NCBI GenBank assembly: GCA_021432635.1
Contig: MU270020.1
Span: forward strand, 186,001-250,000
Reading direction: 5' to 3'
Origin: Thozetella sp. PMI_491
Lineage: Eukaryota; Ascomycota; Sordariomycetes; Chaetosphaeriales; Chaetosphaeriaceae
DNA: 64,000 nucleotides
Below the pieces are notes generated by a model that searched no databases, was not told the origin of the DNA, and was given only the letters and a program-made list of their open reading frames with translations. Each line of letters begins with the position of its first letter. The stretch's first letter is position 1. The position numbers and the translations under genes were made by a program. Shown here piece by piece: positions 44,778 through 56,449 of the stretch.

Positions 44778-46004
44778 GGTCAAGGAGGAAAGTATTCCCC
44801 GAATACTGAGCCAGGAGTGTGATTTGCGAACGAATGGCCTGAAGATCAACACGCTGTTACGGTAGGAGGTGTGTGGTGCAGGATCGACCAAGCAGAGCGA
44901 AACCAGAGCAGGACATGATGCCTCAACCCCCAACTCCCCCCCCCCAGCACTTAAGGGCAGCCGCAAGACCCTCGATACCCCGTCACCCCATATCTGCCGC
45001 CGCGCATCTATTCCCCACTGGACGCCACGTCCCAAGTGAGACTCTGCTGAAAAGCCCACACGTCTAGTCTCAGCCTACGAGGCGTCTTCGACTGCAGGCC
45101 CCATGCGATAGGGAGAAAGGCCTGGCAACCGGGAGGCGCCTCCCAGCCCAAAACAGCCATGGCGCAAATTGTTCGCGCAGGATATCCGCTATTGCTGGTG
45201 GCAATGATTGGCCCTTTCTACCGACCTGTGCCGGATACCCTTCTCGTCCCCTGGTTTGATGGGTTCAGCCGCACGCACGTCCGTCAATAGAGAGGGGCCT
45301 GATGGGGCACACCCACTTACACGACCGCTATCGCTGTGCGGCTCCGGCTGGTAATGAGAGCACGAGGGCAAGACGAGGCTCCGAGAAGGCGCGCATACGT
45401 TAGACCGCGCTCGCAAGCCCCAGCCACCAGCGTCCGACGAGAGCCGGGTCAGTTGCAGCCTGGAAGCGGCAAGACCGGAGCAACGGCAGCAATTTTTGGC
45501 TTGATCGAGCGGCTATTGTTGCAGACGAACTAAGTAAACAGGCCAGGCACAGCTCAAAGATACTGAAACGAGCTGGGACAACCTGGGACGACTGCGGCCC
45601 CCCTGCTATAGCCAGTGGTGGTAAAGCGCTTGTCCACCGCAACTAATACAACCCCTGCTCAGCTCTCAGTTGCCCTGTTACGCCAGGAGGGCATTATTGA
45701 TCGGTCAGCTGCTGCATGTCGTACAAGTCCATTGCTACCCTAGACTATCGGCCTCTCCATAAAGAGGCAGCGTCACCTCTATCCCTTTTTGCTTCTGTGA
45801 AGAGCGTTCCTGTCCCAGCAGTGCCTACCTCACAGCCCTCTAACGCCGTCCCTGAAGTCCCTAGCTGAACGCAACCCAATCGCAAGCCGAAACAAGGCAC
45901 GCTATGGATGAGAGCCCCAAGGGCGCCCCCCTGGCATACATGCAGCAGGATGCTTTAATCGATGATACAAGAAAAACACAGATACAGTAGCGCAGCGGGC
46001 GCAC
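44778..46004. other. Intergenic, no gene recognised
   Basis: 1.2 kb with only short overlapping frames. A C-rich run (44936-44945) and pyrimidine tracts lie upstream of the CFEM gene. Confidence 0.45.
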
Positions 46005-47247
46005 TCAATCATCCCACTCTTCGTCTAGTTGGTCAATGAGTCGGTTCTCGTCCTCCCGGTTCCTATTCCGCCTGCTTGGGGAAATAGACAGCGCCCGGTA
46101 GCCTCTCCTGCTTGGGAAGCATCGCGCACATGAAGAAAGGAGAATGGTCAGCATATCCTAAGGTGTATTGTCAGCAACGTAAACTTGATTTGATGGTTGC
46201 GGGGTAGGGAAGGCCGTACATTGAAGAAGTTCCAGATGCTAGACCAGAGGCTGTAGTTGGGCAGTTGCCGCCAGCCGCGCGCATGCCCCACGGTCCGTTG
46301 GTAGAATACACCTCCAACCAGATAAACCAGGACGGCAATAAAGAAGATGATGGCGAACACGCTGCCTGGACCGACACTGCCGGGCTTGTGTGGCTCGGCG
46401 CCAGCGCAGGCGTGTTGGGAGCGCACCTCGAAAAAGTAGGCGCACTCGTCAGGGTCGACGCCCACAAACGAGGCCGCGGCGTGGGTGTTCAAGGGATCTC
46501 GGTCGCAGAGGAACGAGATGGTAGCCGACTTGCGCCGCGTGGTGTCGCCCTTGTCCTTCTCCTTATCTGTGTCCTTCGTCTTCGTCGTCTCCTTGTTGGC
46601 GACCTTGCCTTTCGGCGAGGTCTCTTCCGAGTCCTCGTCGTAGTACTTGTTGTACCTCGCGCCGTCGTGGACGGCATCCCGCTTGTCGCTCTTGTCGGTC
46701 GCGCACGGGGAGCCGCCCGTGTACTGGAGGACGAGTTTGCGGCCGCGGGATACGAGCTTCGAGGATTGTAGGCTACACACCACAGGTCAGCATATCATTT
46801 CCTTTCGTCTGGAGCACCCCCGAATCGCAAATAGCCTACATACCCTAGCGAATAGACCTTGCCATCTTTTTCGTAATACGCGCTAATGTTGCTATGCAGC
46901 GAACTAGGGACATCCACTGCTTTCTCGACTGGCTTCACCACCGCGCCGCAGATGTTCAATGTGAAGTCGTAGTTGAGGTCGTATCCCTTCGCGGTGTAGT
47001 CGGTCAACTGCGCGTTCTTGGGGGCTTTCTTGTCCTTTTCCAGAATGATGGCCGTGTCGGGGCGCAGGTCGAAGAAGGCGCCGCTCTGGGAATGCGCTAC
47101 GCAAGGCGTCGCCTCGACCGTAGCCGAGCTAGTGGAAGTCGAAGAAGTCGAAGATGCGGTTGCGAGGAGCGTAGTGCTATCGGCGGCGAGCACCGTTGCT
47201 GCGAGCACCGCGATGAGCAGCGCGCCCGGAGAGCGTCGGACAATCAT
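46005..47247 (-). CDS. MRL1: Mannose-6-phosphate-receptor-like sorting protein (MRL1 type)
   Basis: Three exons (47247-46844, 46772-46220, 46157-46005) give 369 residues. A signal peptide (RRSPGALLIAVLAATVLAA) leads to a Cys-paired MRH/M6PR luminal domain (FFDLRPD, LNYDFTLNICGAVV, ISAYYEKDGKVYSLG, VLQYTGGSPC, SFLCDRDP, YFFEVRSQHAC), then a membrane helix (VFAIIFFIAVLVYLVGGVFY) and a cytosolic tail ending DQLDEEWDD. A charged insertion rich in Lys/Asp/Thr (about residues 175-210) interrupts the domain and is probably a disordered loop. In yeast Mrl1 takes part in vacuolar hydrolase delivery; acidic tail motifs fit Golgi-endosome cycling. Confidence 0.88.
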
Positions 47248-48082
47248 GATGGCTTAGTGTTGGGGGCGTCGGGAGGATTACGTCGGCTTCGGAACTAAGG
47301 TTGGGGAAGGCTAAAGCGCGCGCACGGCGCTGGAAGGCAGAAACGAGAGCGCTCTCATCAACCGGATTGCACGGAGGGGATCAATGGGCGATTGACGAGG
47401 GGAAATCGCAGCGCCGGGGGACTCGTCACGACGATGGAGGGCGTGTCCTGTCTGTCAAGCGCGGTCCGGTCGTTAAAGCTGCTGCCGGAAAAGATGTCAT
47501 CTGCATTCCTCCTGCGCCGGCCTTGGACGTGGCGGGCGTAGTGGGGCGCCCAGGCAAAGCGACAGATCTTCAGGGGCGGAACAGCCCGTAACGGCCCGGC
47601 AAATCCTATTCTTTTCGACAATTGAGACGTCCCGTAAACGGGTAAGCCCTCGCGCCCGCGGCCGATCTTGTCTATCCGATCAGCAGATCTCGCACATACA
47701 CCCGCGTAGTTCTAGCCCAAGCTCACTACCGAGTGAGGATTGCGACGGCGTGTTCCCACAATCGCGTATTCGTATCACTCGACTCCGGTTCGTGGCCCCG
47801 TCTGCAAAAACGGAAGCGAATTAACCCACGGCCGGTGTGACGTTTTCGGGCGCGGGCATTCGATCATTTCACGCGCTAGTCCCAAGGCGGAAGCATATTA
47901 TGAACTCACACCCCTCGACCTCAGTTCATCCGGGTCCCAGACATCCGGAGAGACTAAAAGGCTGGGCAAGAAGTCTACTATGATACTAGGGCTCCCTCCC
48001 AGATTTAAATAAAACGGCAAGATGCGCCATATCAAGTCAAGATGTACCAGAATAAAGACAGGCATCTATATTGCAAGTAACG
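47248..48082. other. Divergent promoter of MRL1-like and ERG24 genes
   Basis: No gene supported; frames of 88-96 codons near 47300-47620 overlap antisense and lack domains. Confidence 0.5.
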
Positions 48083-49733
48083 ATGGCATCAACGTCCGAA
48101 ACACCTACCAAAACCCAAGCTCGGTCGGGGCAGAAACCGCGTGGTTATGAGTTCGGCGGCCCGTAAGTCACTTCCCACAGTGCGAGCATACCCTTGCACC
48201 CAGAGACTAAGACACCTATATATACCTGGTTGTTTGGCTATTTGACTATACTGACGGCACTGTCCGCTCCTTAGCCTAGGGGCTGTCGGCGTGAGCTTCG
48301 GCCTCCCCATTCTTCTCTGCATCTTCTACTTTGGCTGCAACGACATCACCGGATGCCCTGCCCCGTCACTACTGAGCCTAGGGACTCTCAAGCTTGAGAA
48401 CCTCAAGCGCGAAGTTGGATGGCCAGGCCTCGATGCCTTCTTCACCTGGGAGGTGACGGCGTGGATGCTGGGATACTTGCTCTTCAACCTAGTCTTATAC
48501 CGCGTTCTGCCTGCAACCGAGGTCGAAGGAACCGTCCTCGCTAATGGTGGGCGCCTGAAGTATCGGCTCAATGGTTGGTACCCTGTTCCCCCTCCCCATT
48601 CTCAGATGGAAACTGTAGAGATGTTAACGAAGCCGTGTTAAGCCTTCTCCTCGAGCATGTTCACGCTCGCCATCTGCGCTGCTGGCACTGCAGCACAGGG
48701 CGCCGAGTTCCCCGTCTGGACCTTCATCACCGACCACTACGTGCAGATCATCGTGACCAACACTCTTCTCTCGTATGCCCTCGCGACTTTCGTCTACGTG
48801 CGCAGCTTCGGCATCAAGCCCGGCAACAAGGACTTGCGCCTACTTGCGCAGGGCGGTGTCACCGGCAATGCCATGTACGACTGGTTCATTGGCCGCGAGC
48901 TGAACCCGCGTGTGACACTCCCCTTGATCGGGGAGATCGATCTCAAGCAGTTCGCCGAGATCCGCCCGGGCCTGTTGGGCTGGACGCTGTTGAACTTTGC
49001 CTTCGTGGCCAAGCAGTACCGCAGCTTCGGCTACGTGACGGATGGCATCCTCTTCATCTCGATCATCCAAGCCCTCTACGTCCTGGACTGCCACTACATG
49101 GAGCCGGCGCTGCTGACGACCATGGACATCACCACGGATGGCTGGGGCTGCATGCTCATCTTTGGCGACCTGGTCTGGGTCCCGTTCGTGCACTCGACGC
49201 CGACCCGCTACCTTGCCACACACCCAATCTCTCTGGGGTGGGCTGGCATGGTGCTTGTCGGTGCCGTCCTCCTCATCGGTTTCACCATCTTCCGGCTCTC
49301 CAATAGCCAGAAGAACGCGTTCCGCACGAATCCCAATGACCCGGCCGTCGCCCATCTCAAATACATCGAGACTAAGTCCGGCAGTCGGCTCCTGGTCTCG
49401 GGCTGGTGGGGCGTCTCGCGGCACATCAACTACTTCGGCGACTGGCTTCAGGGGTTTCCGTATGTCCTCCCCACGGGCTTGGCTGGCTATGCGATTCTGG
49501 CCGCCGGGACGAATGCCGAAGGCGCCATCAAGATGGTAGATGGCCGAGAAGTGGTCCAGGGCGGCGCAAAGGGCTGGGGCATGCTCTTTACCTACTTCTA
49601 CGTCGTCTACTTTGCCGTACTGCTTGTCCATCGAGCCATGCGTGACGACGAGAAGTGCGCGCGAAAGTACGGCGAGGACTGGGAGAAATACAAGAAGCTC
49701 GTCCCGTACCGCATCGTCCCGGGGCTGTACTGA
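48083..49733 (+). CDS. ERG24: Delta(14)-sterol reductase
   Basis: Exons 48083-48162, 48275-48573 and 48643-49733 give 489 residues. The protein belongs to the ERG4/ERG24 family: many membrane helices, YDWFIGRELNPR, DGWGCMLIFGDLVWVPF, LLVSGWWGVSRHINYFGDW and the C-terminal RDDEKCARKYGEDWEKYKK. It reduces the C14-C15 double bond of 4,4-dimethyl-cholesta-8,14,24-trienol with NADPH in the ER membrane, downstream of CYP51 in ergosterol synthesis, and is the target of morpholine fungicides. All family motifs are intact. No other sterol gene is nearby, as is usual. Confidence 0.95.
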
Positions 49734-50562
49734 GTAGACACTGAGCCTGGGCGGACATAAGCGGGCTAGCGCTCTGAGGAGATCGTCATACTTTGCGGAA
49801 GTAGTTAATTTTTTTTTGGTCGGAGACCGCATAGACAGCTAGTTTTCCAATGTAGGGAAGGGACGGCGGGCAATATGCATCGATGCGTTTAAGACGGCAC
49901 TCGGTTGAACATTGAATAGCTTGTGTACGCCTGGCTATCTCTCTACTTATGTTCTAGTTAATAAATAAGTAGGGCACATATTATAGGTGGGGGGAAATGA
50001 GTCGAATTCCCATCGCGCAATGGGCTCGTGCTCGTATTCGGAGCGCGACTGGGGTGATAACTTGCGCGGCGCCGGATAGTTAGGTATTTGTTTAATAGCG
50101 AGCGTCGTGTCAGTGTCAACGTTAGTGTCAATGTCAGTGTCAAGGTAGGAATGTGGGGCTACAAACGGAGCAACGTCCGCGGCTATAGTTATTTTGCTTC
50201 CATGGGGCTTTGACCAATGAAAGCCCGCCCTTCGTCCAACCTCTACCTCTCCCGAAGTCACGTGCTAATGCACGGATCAATTGCATCACAAAACCCCCAC
50301 CACGGTTGATTGGACGACGGGGCCTTGGGTTTGATTTGGGTGGGATACGCCTGGCCTTGCCTGGGGGGCAACTTTTCTTGCAAATAACTCCCCTCCTCGA
50401 GGCGCGACCTTTGCTTGTTGCCTGCTCGCCGTTGCTCTTCTCCCCCGAAAGCCTGCATCGCCATCTTGCTCCTCTCCCTCCTCCCCATCCCCCACGCCCA
50501 CGCGCCCCCATCAGTGCCTTTTTCACAGTCTTCGGAAGGAAACCCCAGGCCATCATTTCAAG
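49734..50562. other. Intergenic with short imperfect GTGTCA repeats
   Basis: No gene. An array of about six imperfect GTGTCA units lies at 50107-50142; CT-rich tracts upstream of the EB1 gene look like a 5' leader. Confidence 0.45.
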
Positions 50563-51609
50563 ATGGGCGAATCGCGGTTTGTGCCCTTTTAACCCCCCTC
50601 CAAGCGCCACGCCACGGCAACCATTCCGCCAGCCTTTTTGCCTCGGGGCCGCAACTGACAGCGGGAAACCCATAGACAAGAGCTAGTTGCTTGGCTCAAC
50701 AGCCTCCTCCAGCTCAACATGACCAAGGTCGAGCAATGCGGAACTGGGTAAGCGATCACCGGCCCTGTCCATTACCCCGCTATGTCGACCGAGCCCACGA
50801 CGTCTCTCGCGCGCGAGGAAGCCCTTGACAATGACGACGCCGGAGCCGCAGCTAACCAGCTATCCCAACAGTGCTGCCTTGTGCCAGGTTTACGACAGCA
50901 TCTTTCTCGACGTTGCCATGTCTCGGGTCAAGTTCAACGTGAACACTGAGTATGCCTACATACAAAATTTTAAAATCTTACAGAGTGCGTATCTCCTCCC
51001 CTCTTCCCTACGCACCCGCCTCCTGGCACACTCCAGGTATGCATGCCCATGCTGACAAGCGGTGCCCGCGCAGGTTGCTTCACAAAGCACCAGATCGAGA
51101 AGCTGATCCCGGTGGAGGCGCTCGTCAAGTGCAAGATGCAGGACAACCTTGACTTCCTACAGTGGACCAAGCGATTCTGGGATCAATACTACCCCGGCGG
51201 AGACTACGACGCCGTCGGCCGGCGGAAAGGCGGGGGTCCTCCGCCGGCGGGCGGTGCTGCCCCACGCGCGGCGCCCACCGGCGCGCGGAGGACCGGCGGT
51301 ACGACGCCCACGACAGGCCCGCGAATTGGCTCAAGGGCAGGCGGCGGCGGCGGTGCGGCCAACTCGGCCCTGCAGCAGGAGCTCAACACGCTCAAGGAGA
51401 CGGTGGTGGGGCTGGAGCGCGAGCGCGACTTCTACTTTAGCAAGCTCCGTGACATTGAGCTCCTGGTCCAGCAGGCGGTCGAGGAGGACCCCGAGCTAGA
51501 CAAGCAGGAAGACGGGCTTATCAAGCAGATCCAGACGATTCTCTACTCGACCGAGGAAGGCTTCGAGATCCCCGAGGGCGAGCAGCTCGACGACCAGGAG
51601 ACGTTCTGA
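50563..51609 (+). CDS. BIM1: EB1/Bim1 microtubule plus-end protein
   Basis: Exons 50563-50576, 50676-50747, 50872-50984 and 51074-51609 give 244 residues. The 14-nt first exon encodes MGESR; splicing restores the calponin-homology start MGESRQELVAWLNSLLQLN. The CH domain (about residues 4-105) includes CQVYDSIFLDVAMSRVKFNV and KCKMQDNLDFLQWTKRFWD. A Gly/Pro/Ala linker follows, then the dimeric EB1 C-terminal coiled coil (ERERDFYFSKLRDIELLVQ), ending acidic in QETF rather than the classic EEY/F. EB1 proteins track growing microtubule ends and recruit partners in spindle positioning and nuclear migration. Confidence 0.95.
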
Positions 51610-52949
51610 GCGCCGACTGGGCCTCTCACAGCAGAACCCCACCCAAACAAGCGGCTGGGGGGAAGAGAAAAGAATGGTTGGGAATTTTAAGGCAGGGAGG
51701 GGGTTAGACTAGGTAATGAATACGAGAGCCTGTGCTCGTACACGAGGCCGGTGGGGGGGGAACGGAGGGCATTTCAAGAACATGGCAGTTGCTTCCGGGT
51801 TCACCAATTGCCGGATGACCCATGAATACCCTCATCACTTACGTCGCCTTGGCGATATACACGCTGGTGTTTGAGCAGACAAAAAGACGATGTGCTACGG
51901 CACCGGCTTGATGAGAGTTTTGACGAATAGAAACAAAAAGTTTCCTCCATGACACGCGTTCGAAGGGACAAGGATCGACGTGGGTGTAGCAAAACAACGA
52001 GCTGCCTGCTCAGGCTTCGTCAGCTGCGGACCGTTCCTGCGCTGCAGGCGAGCGGCGGCCGGCCAGGCACCACTAAATGAAGCCAGCAATCATTGATGAC
52101 CCCAGGGAGGCTGTCCGTCCGCACCCGAGGCGCTGGGTCTTTACCCCACGGGAGACATCCCGAGGTGCGGCAGCAGCTGTGCGTACTCTATGCACGGCCT
52201 CTAGGCCACCTGCCCGCCCACAGAGGTAGGCATTCTAGGGAGGTAGGGAGGGGCACGGCATCCATGAAATGACCTGTTGGGGGGCGGGCGGGAGCGGGCC
52301 CTGTTGCATGTGCCAAAAGCCGGACCACGCGTGAGCTAGATTTGGCGGGCTGGTCGCATCGGGATCCCCAGCTGCATGATGTGTTGCGGGGGGGAGAGGG
52401 GGGAAAGAGGAGGGCAGCGCCTGACCTGGCGCTAAAAAAGCGCCACAACCCTCAAAGGGTGCGCCAAGGGATCCATGACATCGGCGCGTGTCTGCCCACT
52501 CGCCCCAAGGTTCGACACTAAACGCCGAGTCGGTCTGGGCCTGCCCTTTGCATCCTTTGGCTCTTCCATGCCTCATTCCTGTCTTTGCTTCGTTCACTTT
52601 TCTCCCAGCCAGCAGTCATCCCAAGATACCCTCGGATTTTTTTTCTCTCTGCCTCTCGATTCCTGTCTGCCTCGTGTCTTGTCTTTACCGCCCCTTCGCG
52701 CCTCGTCGCATTTCGCTTTCTCGACCTCGTGGATTGGGCTCCGCCGCCGTCATCATCTAAGCCCACACCGGCCGGGCAGGAACCTTGTTGGAGGGTGACC
52801 CGGTCATACCGCGCGGACACCCCCATCGCGGCCTCGTGCATCACACCCCTTCCACAGCGCCTGTCCCACCCCTTCTCTTTCAGGCCTTTTCAGGGGCAGA
52901 TACGACGAGAGAACGCACCCACACACCTCTCGACTTCCCACCACCAAAG
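51610..52949. other. Intergenic and CT-rich leader of the VAM7 gene
   Basis: No gene. Frames of 90-175 codons at 52475-53112 overlap in several frames of the CT-rich leader and the VAM7 start, and are unlikely to be real. Confidence 0.5.
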
Positions 52950-54068
52950 ATGGCGCCGCCTGCCGAGATCTCCATCCCCACAACCTCCTTGCACTCGCCC
53001 CCCGACGGCGGCAAGCCCTACACGCTGTACAACATCACCCTCCGCTTGCCCCTGCGGTCCTTCGTCGTCCAGAAGCGCTACTCCGAGTTCGCTACCCTAC
53101 ACAACTCGCTGACGAGCCTCACTGGCGCCGCCCCGCCCGAACCGCTGCCCGCCAAGTCGTGGTTCAAGAGCACCGTATCCTCTCCCGACCTGACCGAGGC
53201 CCGCCGCGAGGGCCTCGAGAAGTACCTGCGCGCCATCGCTGAGACCCCCGACCGCCAGTGGCGCGACACCCCCATATGGCGTGCTTTCCTCAACCTCCCG
53301 AGCAGCAGCACCACAAACAGCGCCGCGTCGAGCAGCGGCATCGGCGTTGAGGGCCGCATCCCCGCCATCGGGCTGCGCGATGCCAATGTCGCGGCCGCTA
53401 GCGATCCGACCACATGGATGGACCTGTATCGCGAGGTCAAGGAGTCCCTGCACCAGGCGCGCATGAACCTGGCTAAGCGGGACGCGGCCAACAATAACTC
53501 GGCGAGATTCGACGCCAGCGCCGTCGCGAAACGGTCACTTATCAAGGCAGGCAGCCTGCTCTCAAGCCTGAACGACGGGCTGCGGCTCCTGAAGGATAGC
53601 GGGCGGCTCGGGGAGGGCGAGCTCCGGAGGCGGAGAGATTTGCTCAGCGCCGCCAGGGTCGAGCGAGACGGACTGGAGAAGCTCAGCGCCACTCTCAACG
53701 TCTCGGCAGCCGGCAGCTCCCGGCAGGGCATACCCAGCGCAGGCGAGCAAGCGAGTCTGCTCGGCAACGGCGCCAACTTCGGCCCACGGGCGGGCGGTCG
53801 GGTCCTCGGCGCACCGCTTCCCGAGACGGAACAGACGCGGGAACTCGATAACGAGGGCGTGCTGCAACTCCAGCGCACCCAGATAGCCGAGCAGGATCAG
53901 GAGGTCGAGTTGCTGGCCAAGCTTGTGCGGCGACAGCGCGAGATGGGCTTGGCGATCAAGGATGAGGTCGACATGCAAACTGAGATGCTACAAGGGCTGA
54001 ACGAGGACGTCAATCGGGTCGAAGGGAAAATTCAAGTCGGAAAGGAACGCACACGGCGCATGGCCTGA
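52950..54068 (+). CDS. VAM7: VAM7-like PX-domain SNARE
   Basis: Intronless, 372 residues from the ATG at 52950; the frame is open further upstream, but the PX domain begins directly after this Met (EISIPTTSL...PYTLYNITLRLPLRSFVVQKRYSEFATLH). A Ser/Ala-rich hinge and helical middle follow. The C-terminal SNARE motif (LQLQRTQIAEQDQEVELLAK...LAIKDEVDMQTEMLQGLNEDV) runs at about 300-360 with a central Gln, and there is no membrane anchor, as in Vam7. The PX domain binds PI3P on the vacuole and the protein acts in homotypic vacuole fusion with HOPS. The inserted hinge is longer than in yeast. Confidence 0.93.
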   Translation: MAPPAEISIPTTSLHSPPDGGKPYTLYNITLRLPLRSFVVQKRYSEFATLHNSLTSLTGAAPPEPLPAKSWFKSTVSSPDLTEARREGLEKYLRAIAETPDRQWRDTPIWRAFLNLPSSSTTNSAASSSGIGVEGRIPAIGLRDANVAAASDPTTWMDLYREVKESLHQARMNLAKRDAANNNSARFDASAVAKRSLIKAGSLLSSLNDGLRLLKDSGRLGEGELRRRRDLLSAARVERDGLEKLSATLNVSAAGSSRQGIPSAGEQASLLGNGANFGPRAGGRVLGAPLPETEQTRELDNEGVLQLQRTQIAEQDQEVELLAKLVRRQREMGLAIKDEVDMQTEMLQGLNEDVNRVEGKIQVGKERTRRMA

Positions 54069-54655
54069 CGGGAGGAGCCGTCTCCGGTGAAGGTCGACGA
54101 GGGCGAGACAAAAGTTGAGGTCGAGGCAGAAGTCGAGGTCGCGGCCGAGGAGAACGAAGGGACCGGCGATGGGTCGTCGACACTAGGCTCCGACCACACC
54201 GAGGATGCTGCCGGGTCCCTTCTCGTCGACAAGGAGGTCGTGCCGGAGGCGGTGGAACCACGGGGCGGGCCGGTCGACGCCGTTCTTGTCATCATCGTCA
54301 AGTTCATACTCGCCGGCGTCGAGCTCGTGGTCCTATTCAGTTGGGTCCTGGGACGGGTAACCGATGGGCTCGGGTGGGCTGTGGAGGTGGGTATGCTCCT
54401 AATGCAGCCCCCTCGGTGAGATTCCGAACGAGCTGGCAGCAGCAACCTATAGTTGCGGACATGAGCGCGTCGAAGGGCATAATATTTTGATTTCCTACGC
54501 GATAGCGGTGGCTGGGCAGCGCATATACCAGTTGTCGGACATGGCGCCAGAGAAGCAGCAAAACGTGCGAACGGATTGTCTATAGGTACACATCGTAAAT
54601 ACCAATTACAAGGTTTGGACACGTCCACAAATGGACACAATCTCCCTCGCCGCCC
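54069..54655. other. Convergent 3' flanks of VAM7 and bZIP genes
   Basis: No gene called. A 110-codon plus frame and a 202-codon minus frame overlap over the repetitive GAGGTCGA-type sequence just after VAM7 and are low in complexity. Confidence 0.4.
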
Positions 54656-55753
54656 TCATCCCAGCTCCTCTACTACCAGCGGCTCCTCTCCCCTCTGTGC
54701 CCTCCAGTGATTCGTAGCCCGCACGAATTCGTCGCACCCTCTCAGCAGCGTCGCTCCGTACTTCTTCGCGAACCCTTCCGTCATCTCCCACCCCTGGATG
54801 TTCCACGGCGTCGTCCACACCAGCACGCCGGTCAGGGCGAGCCCTCCGCCTGAGCCCCCGCAGCCCGTCACGTCGATTGTCAGCTCGTCGAGGTCCAGGC
54901 GCCCCTGAGCGACGGCGAGGATCGTGTTGTCCCGCAGCTGCGTGTCGGGCGCCAGCGCCAGCCATGCATCATGCGGCGTGCTGAGCTGCACGGTGGTGGG
55001 TTGGAGGGCCGGCGGGATGGCCTGGGCCAGCGGGGCAGGGAATGTCGGCAGGCCCGCCCAGGCAGCGTCGCACTCGTCGTCAAAGGTGAGCCAAGGGCTG
55101 AGGAGCCCCATGTTGGTGCACAGCGCGCGCATCACGTTGAACTGCACCAGAGGGATGAGGTGGTCCAAGGTCAAGGGGAAGAAGAGGCGATCGTGTTTGG
55201 CGGTACCGGTCTCGGCGAGAGCCATCCGGGGTGGCGACTCTAGAGCAGGGGCCTCGCTATGTTCCATTATCTTGGTGCCAGGTTTCGTTGTTCCTTGGCC
55301 ATTCGCACTGTCTTCTAACGACTGAGGTACACCGACCGCACGACAAAGCCAGGGGCGGGCTGGCGGGCTGCTGCCGGGAGTCTCGACTATTGTCACTAGC
55401 GAGCCCATCTCGCCAACGACCTGCCGGATCGTCTCGGTAGCCTTCCGCCGGCCTGCAGATATGTAAGCGCGCGAATAAGTCTTTCCTCTGTGCAATAAAA
55501 TATGCCAGTGCAAGCACCAGATGGGCAGACTCACGATGAGCTCGTACGTTGAGCCTGTTTTGGATTCTGCGCCTCTCTTTCGGGTCTTTCAGGCCGCTCC
55601 AGTCATCTCCGCTGCATTGGGCCTGAGCTCCTCAGGGTCAGATCGTCTCTTGTCTAGGCATTCCAGAGAATCCCAGAGACGGGCGCTAGAATATCGTGTA
55701 CGCACCTCGCCCAAGCCGTGACTCGGGGGCTTCATTCTAGCATCCTTGGTCAT
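54656..55753 (-). CDS. bZIP transcription factor with DUF3425 domain
   Basis: Three exons (55753-55706, 55622-55535, 55452-54656) give 310 residues. The first splice creates DDWSGLKDPKERRRIQNRLN and the second completes the basic region RLNVRAHRRRKATET, the fungal DDW..D..ERR-QNR-AxRRRK signature that precedes DUF3425. No long leucine zipper is evident, as is common in this group. The C-terminal part (HLIPLVQFNVMRALCTNMGLL...DEFVRATNHWRAQRGEEPLV) is the DUF3425 region. It is nuclear, and targets are unknown; relatives regulate stress and secondary metabolism. The gene sits in the core part, far from the operator-bearing cluster. Confidence 0.88.
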
Positions 55754-56449
55754 GGCGACATCCCAGAGCTGCGACCTGCTTACAAGCCCATGAAGTAGGC
55801 CAAATGGGGTTCCGACTGTCTAACAAGGTATGCACGAGGAGAGATGGGGGATTTTTGTGATTATAAAGGGTGGGCCGGAAGCTCCGCCCCCAGCGTACTG
55901 AGCGCGAGTGCGACAATCCGAGGCTTTACTCGGTGCAGAGCAGGTGCCAATTGTGTTGTAGTGAGACGAAGTGTGGGCCCAGCTTTGGGTGAGCGTTCAA
56001 ATAGCCCTTTGGCTGTTGTAGTTCCCCATGGACCCGGTAGGCAGGTACCTATCGCCAGATACGGCTAGGCGGAGGCAGACTGCTTACAGATCCCTGTAGC
56101 TGATCCCTATTCCAGGTCTATCCTTCAACCTATAGTTAGGTGGAACAGGACTCCACTTAACATCTAGAGTACAATAGCGATTATGAGAATGCCGCAGGGC
56201 TGCGGCACCAACTCCCAATGCCAACGGGAGAAAGAAAAGGTACAAGTATTGACGATGCCCTCGATGCTTCTGCTCTCGTTTGGTTTATTTCTCCTAAGCG
56301 CCTAACAACATCTACACAGAAAGTGGACTTGGCAGCGCCGGCACTTTAAGGACAGCCTGCCCAGAACTGTCCAAGGCAAACGGAATAGAGCCCCAGCAGA
56401 TTCAACACTACCCTTAACAGGCTCCATCTACCTTGTCTACGTCGTCGAG
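55754..56449. other. Divergent promoter of bZIP and SDR genes
   Basis: No gene recognised. Confidence 0.45.

Noticed and set aside
48840-49832. 330-codon minus-strand frame
   Set aside because: It lies entirely antisense to ERG24, whose identity is certain; GC-rich codon usage opens the opposite strand.
50140-50679. 179-codon minus-strand frame upstream of EB1
   Set aside because: Overlaps the first EB1 exon and its leader, Gly/Arg-rich, no domain.
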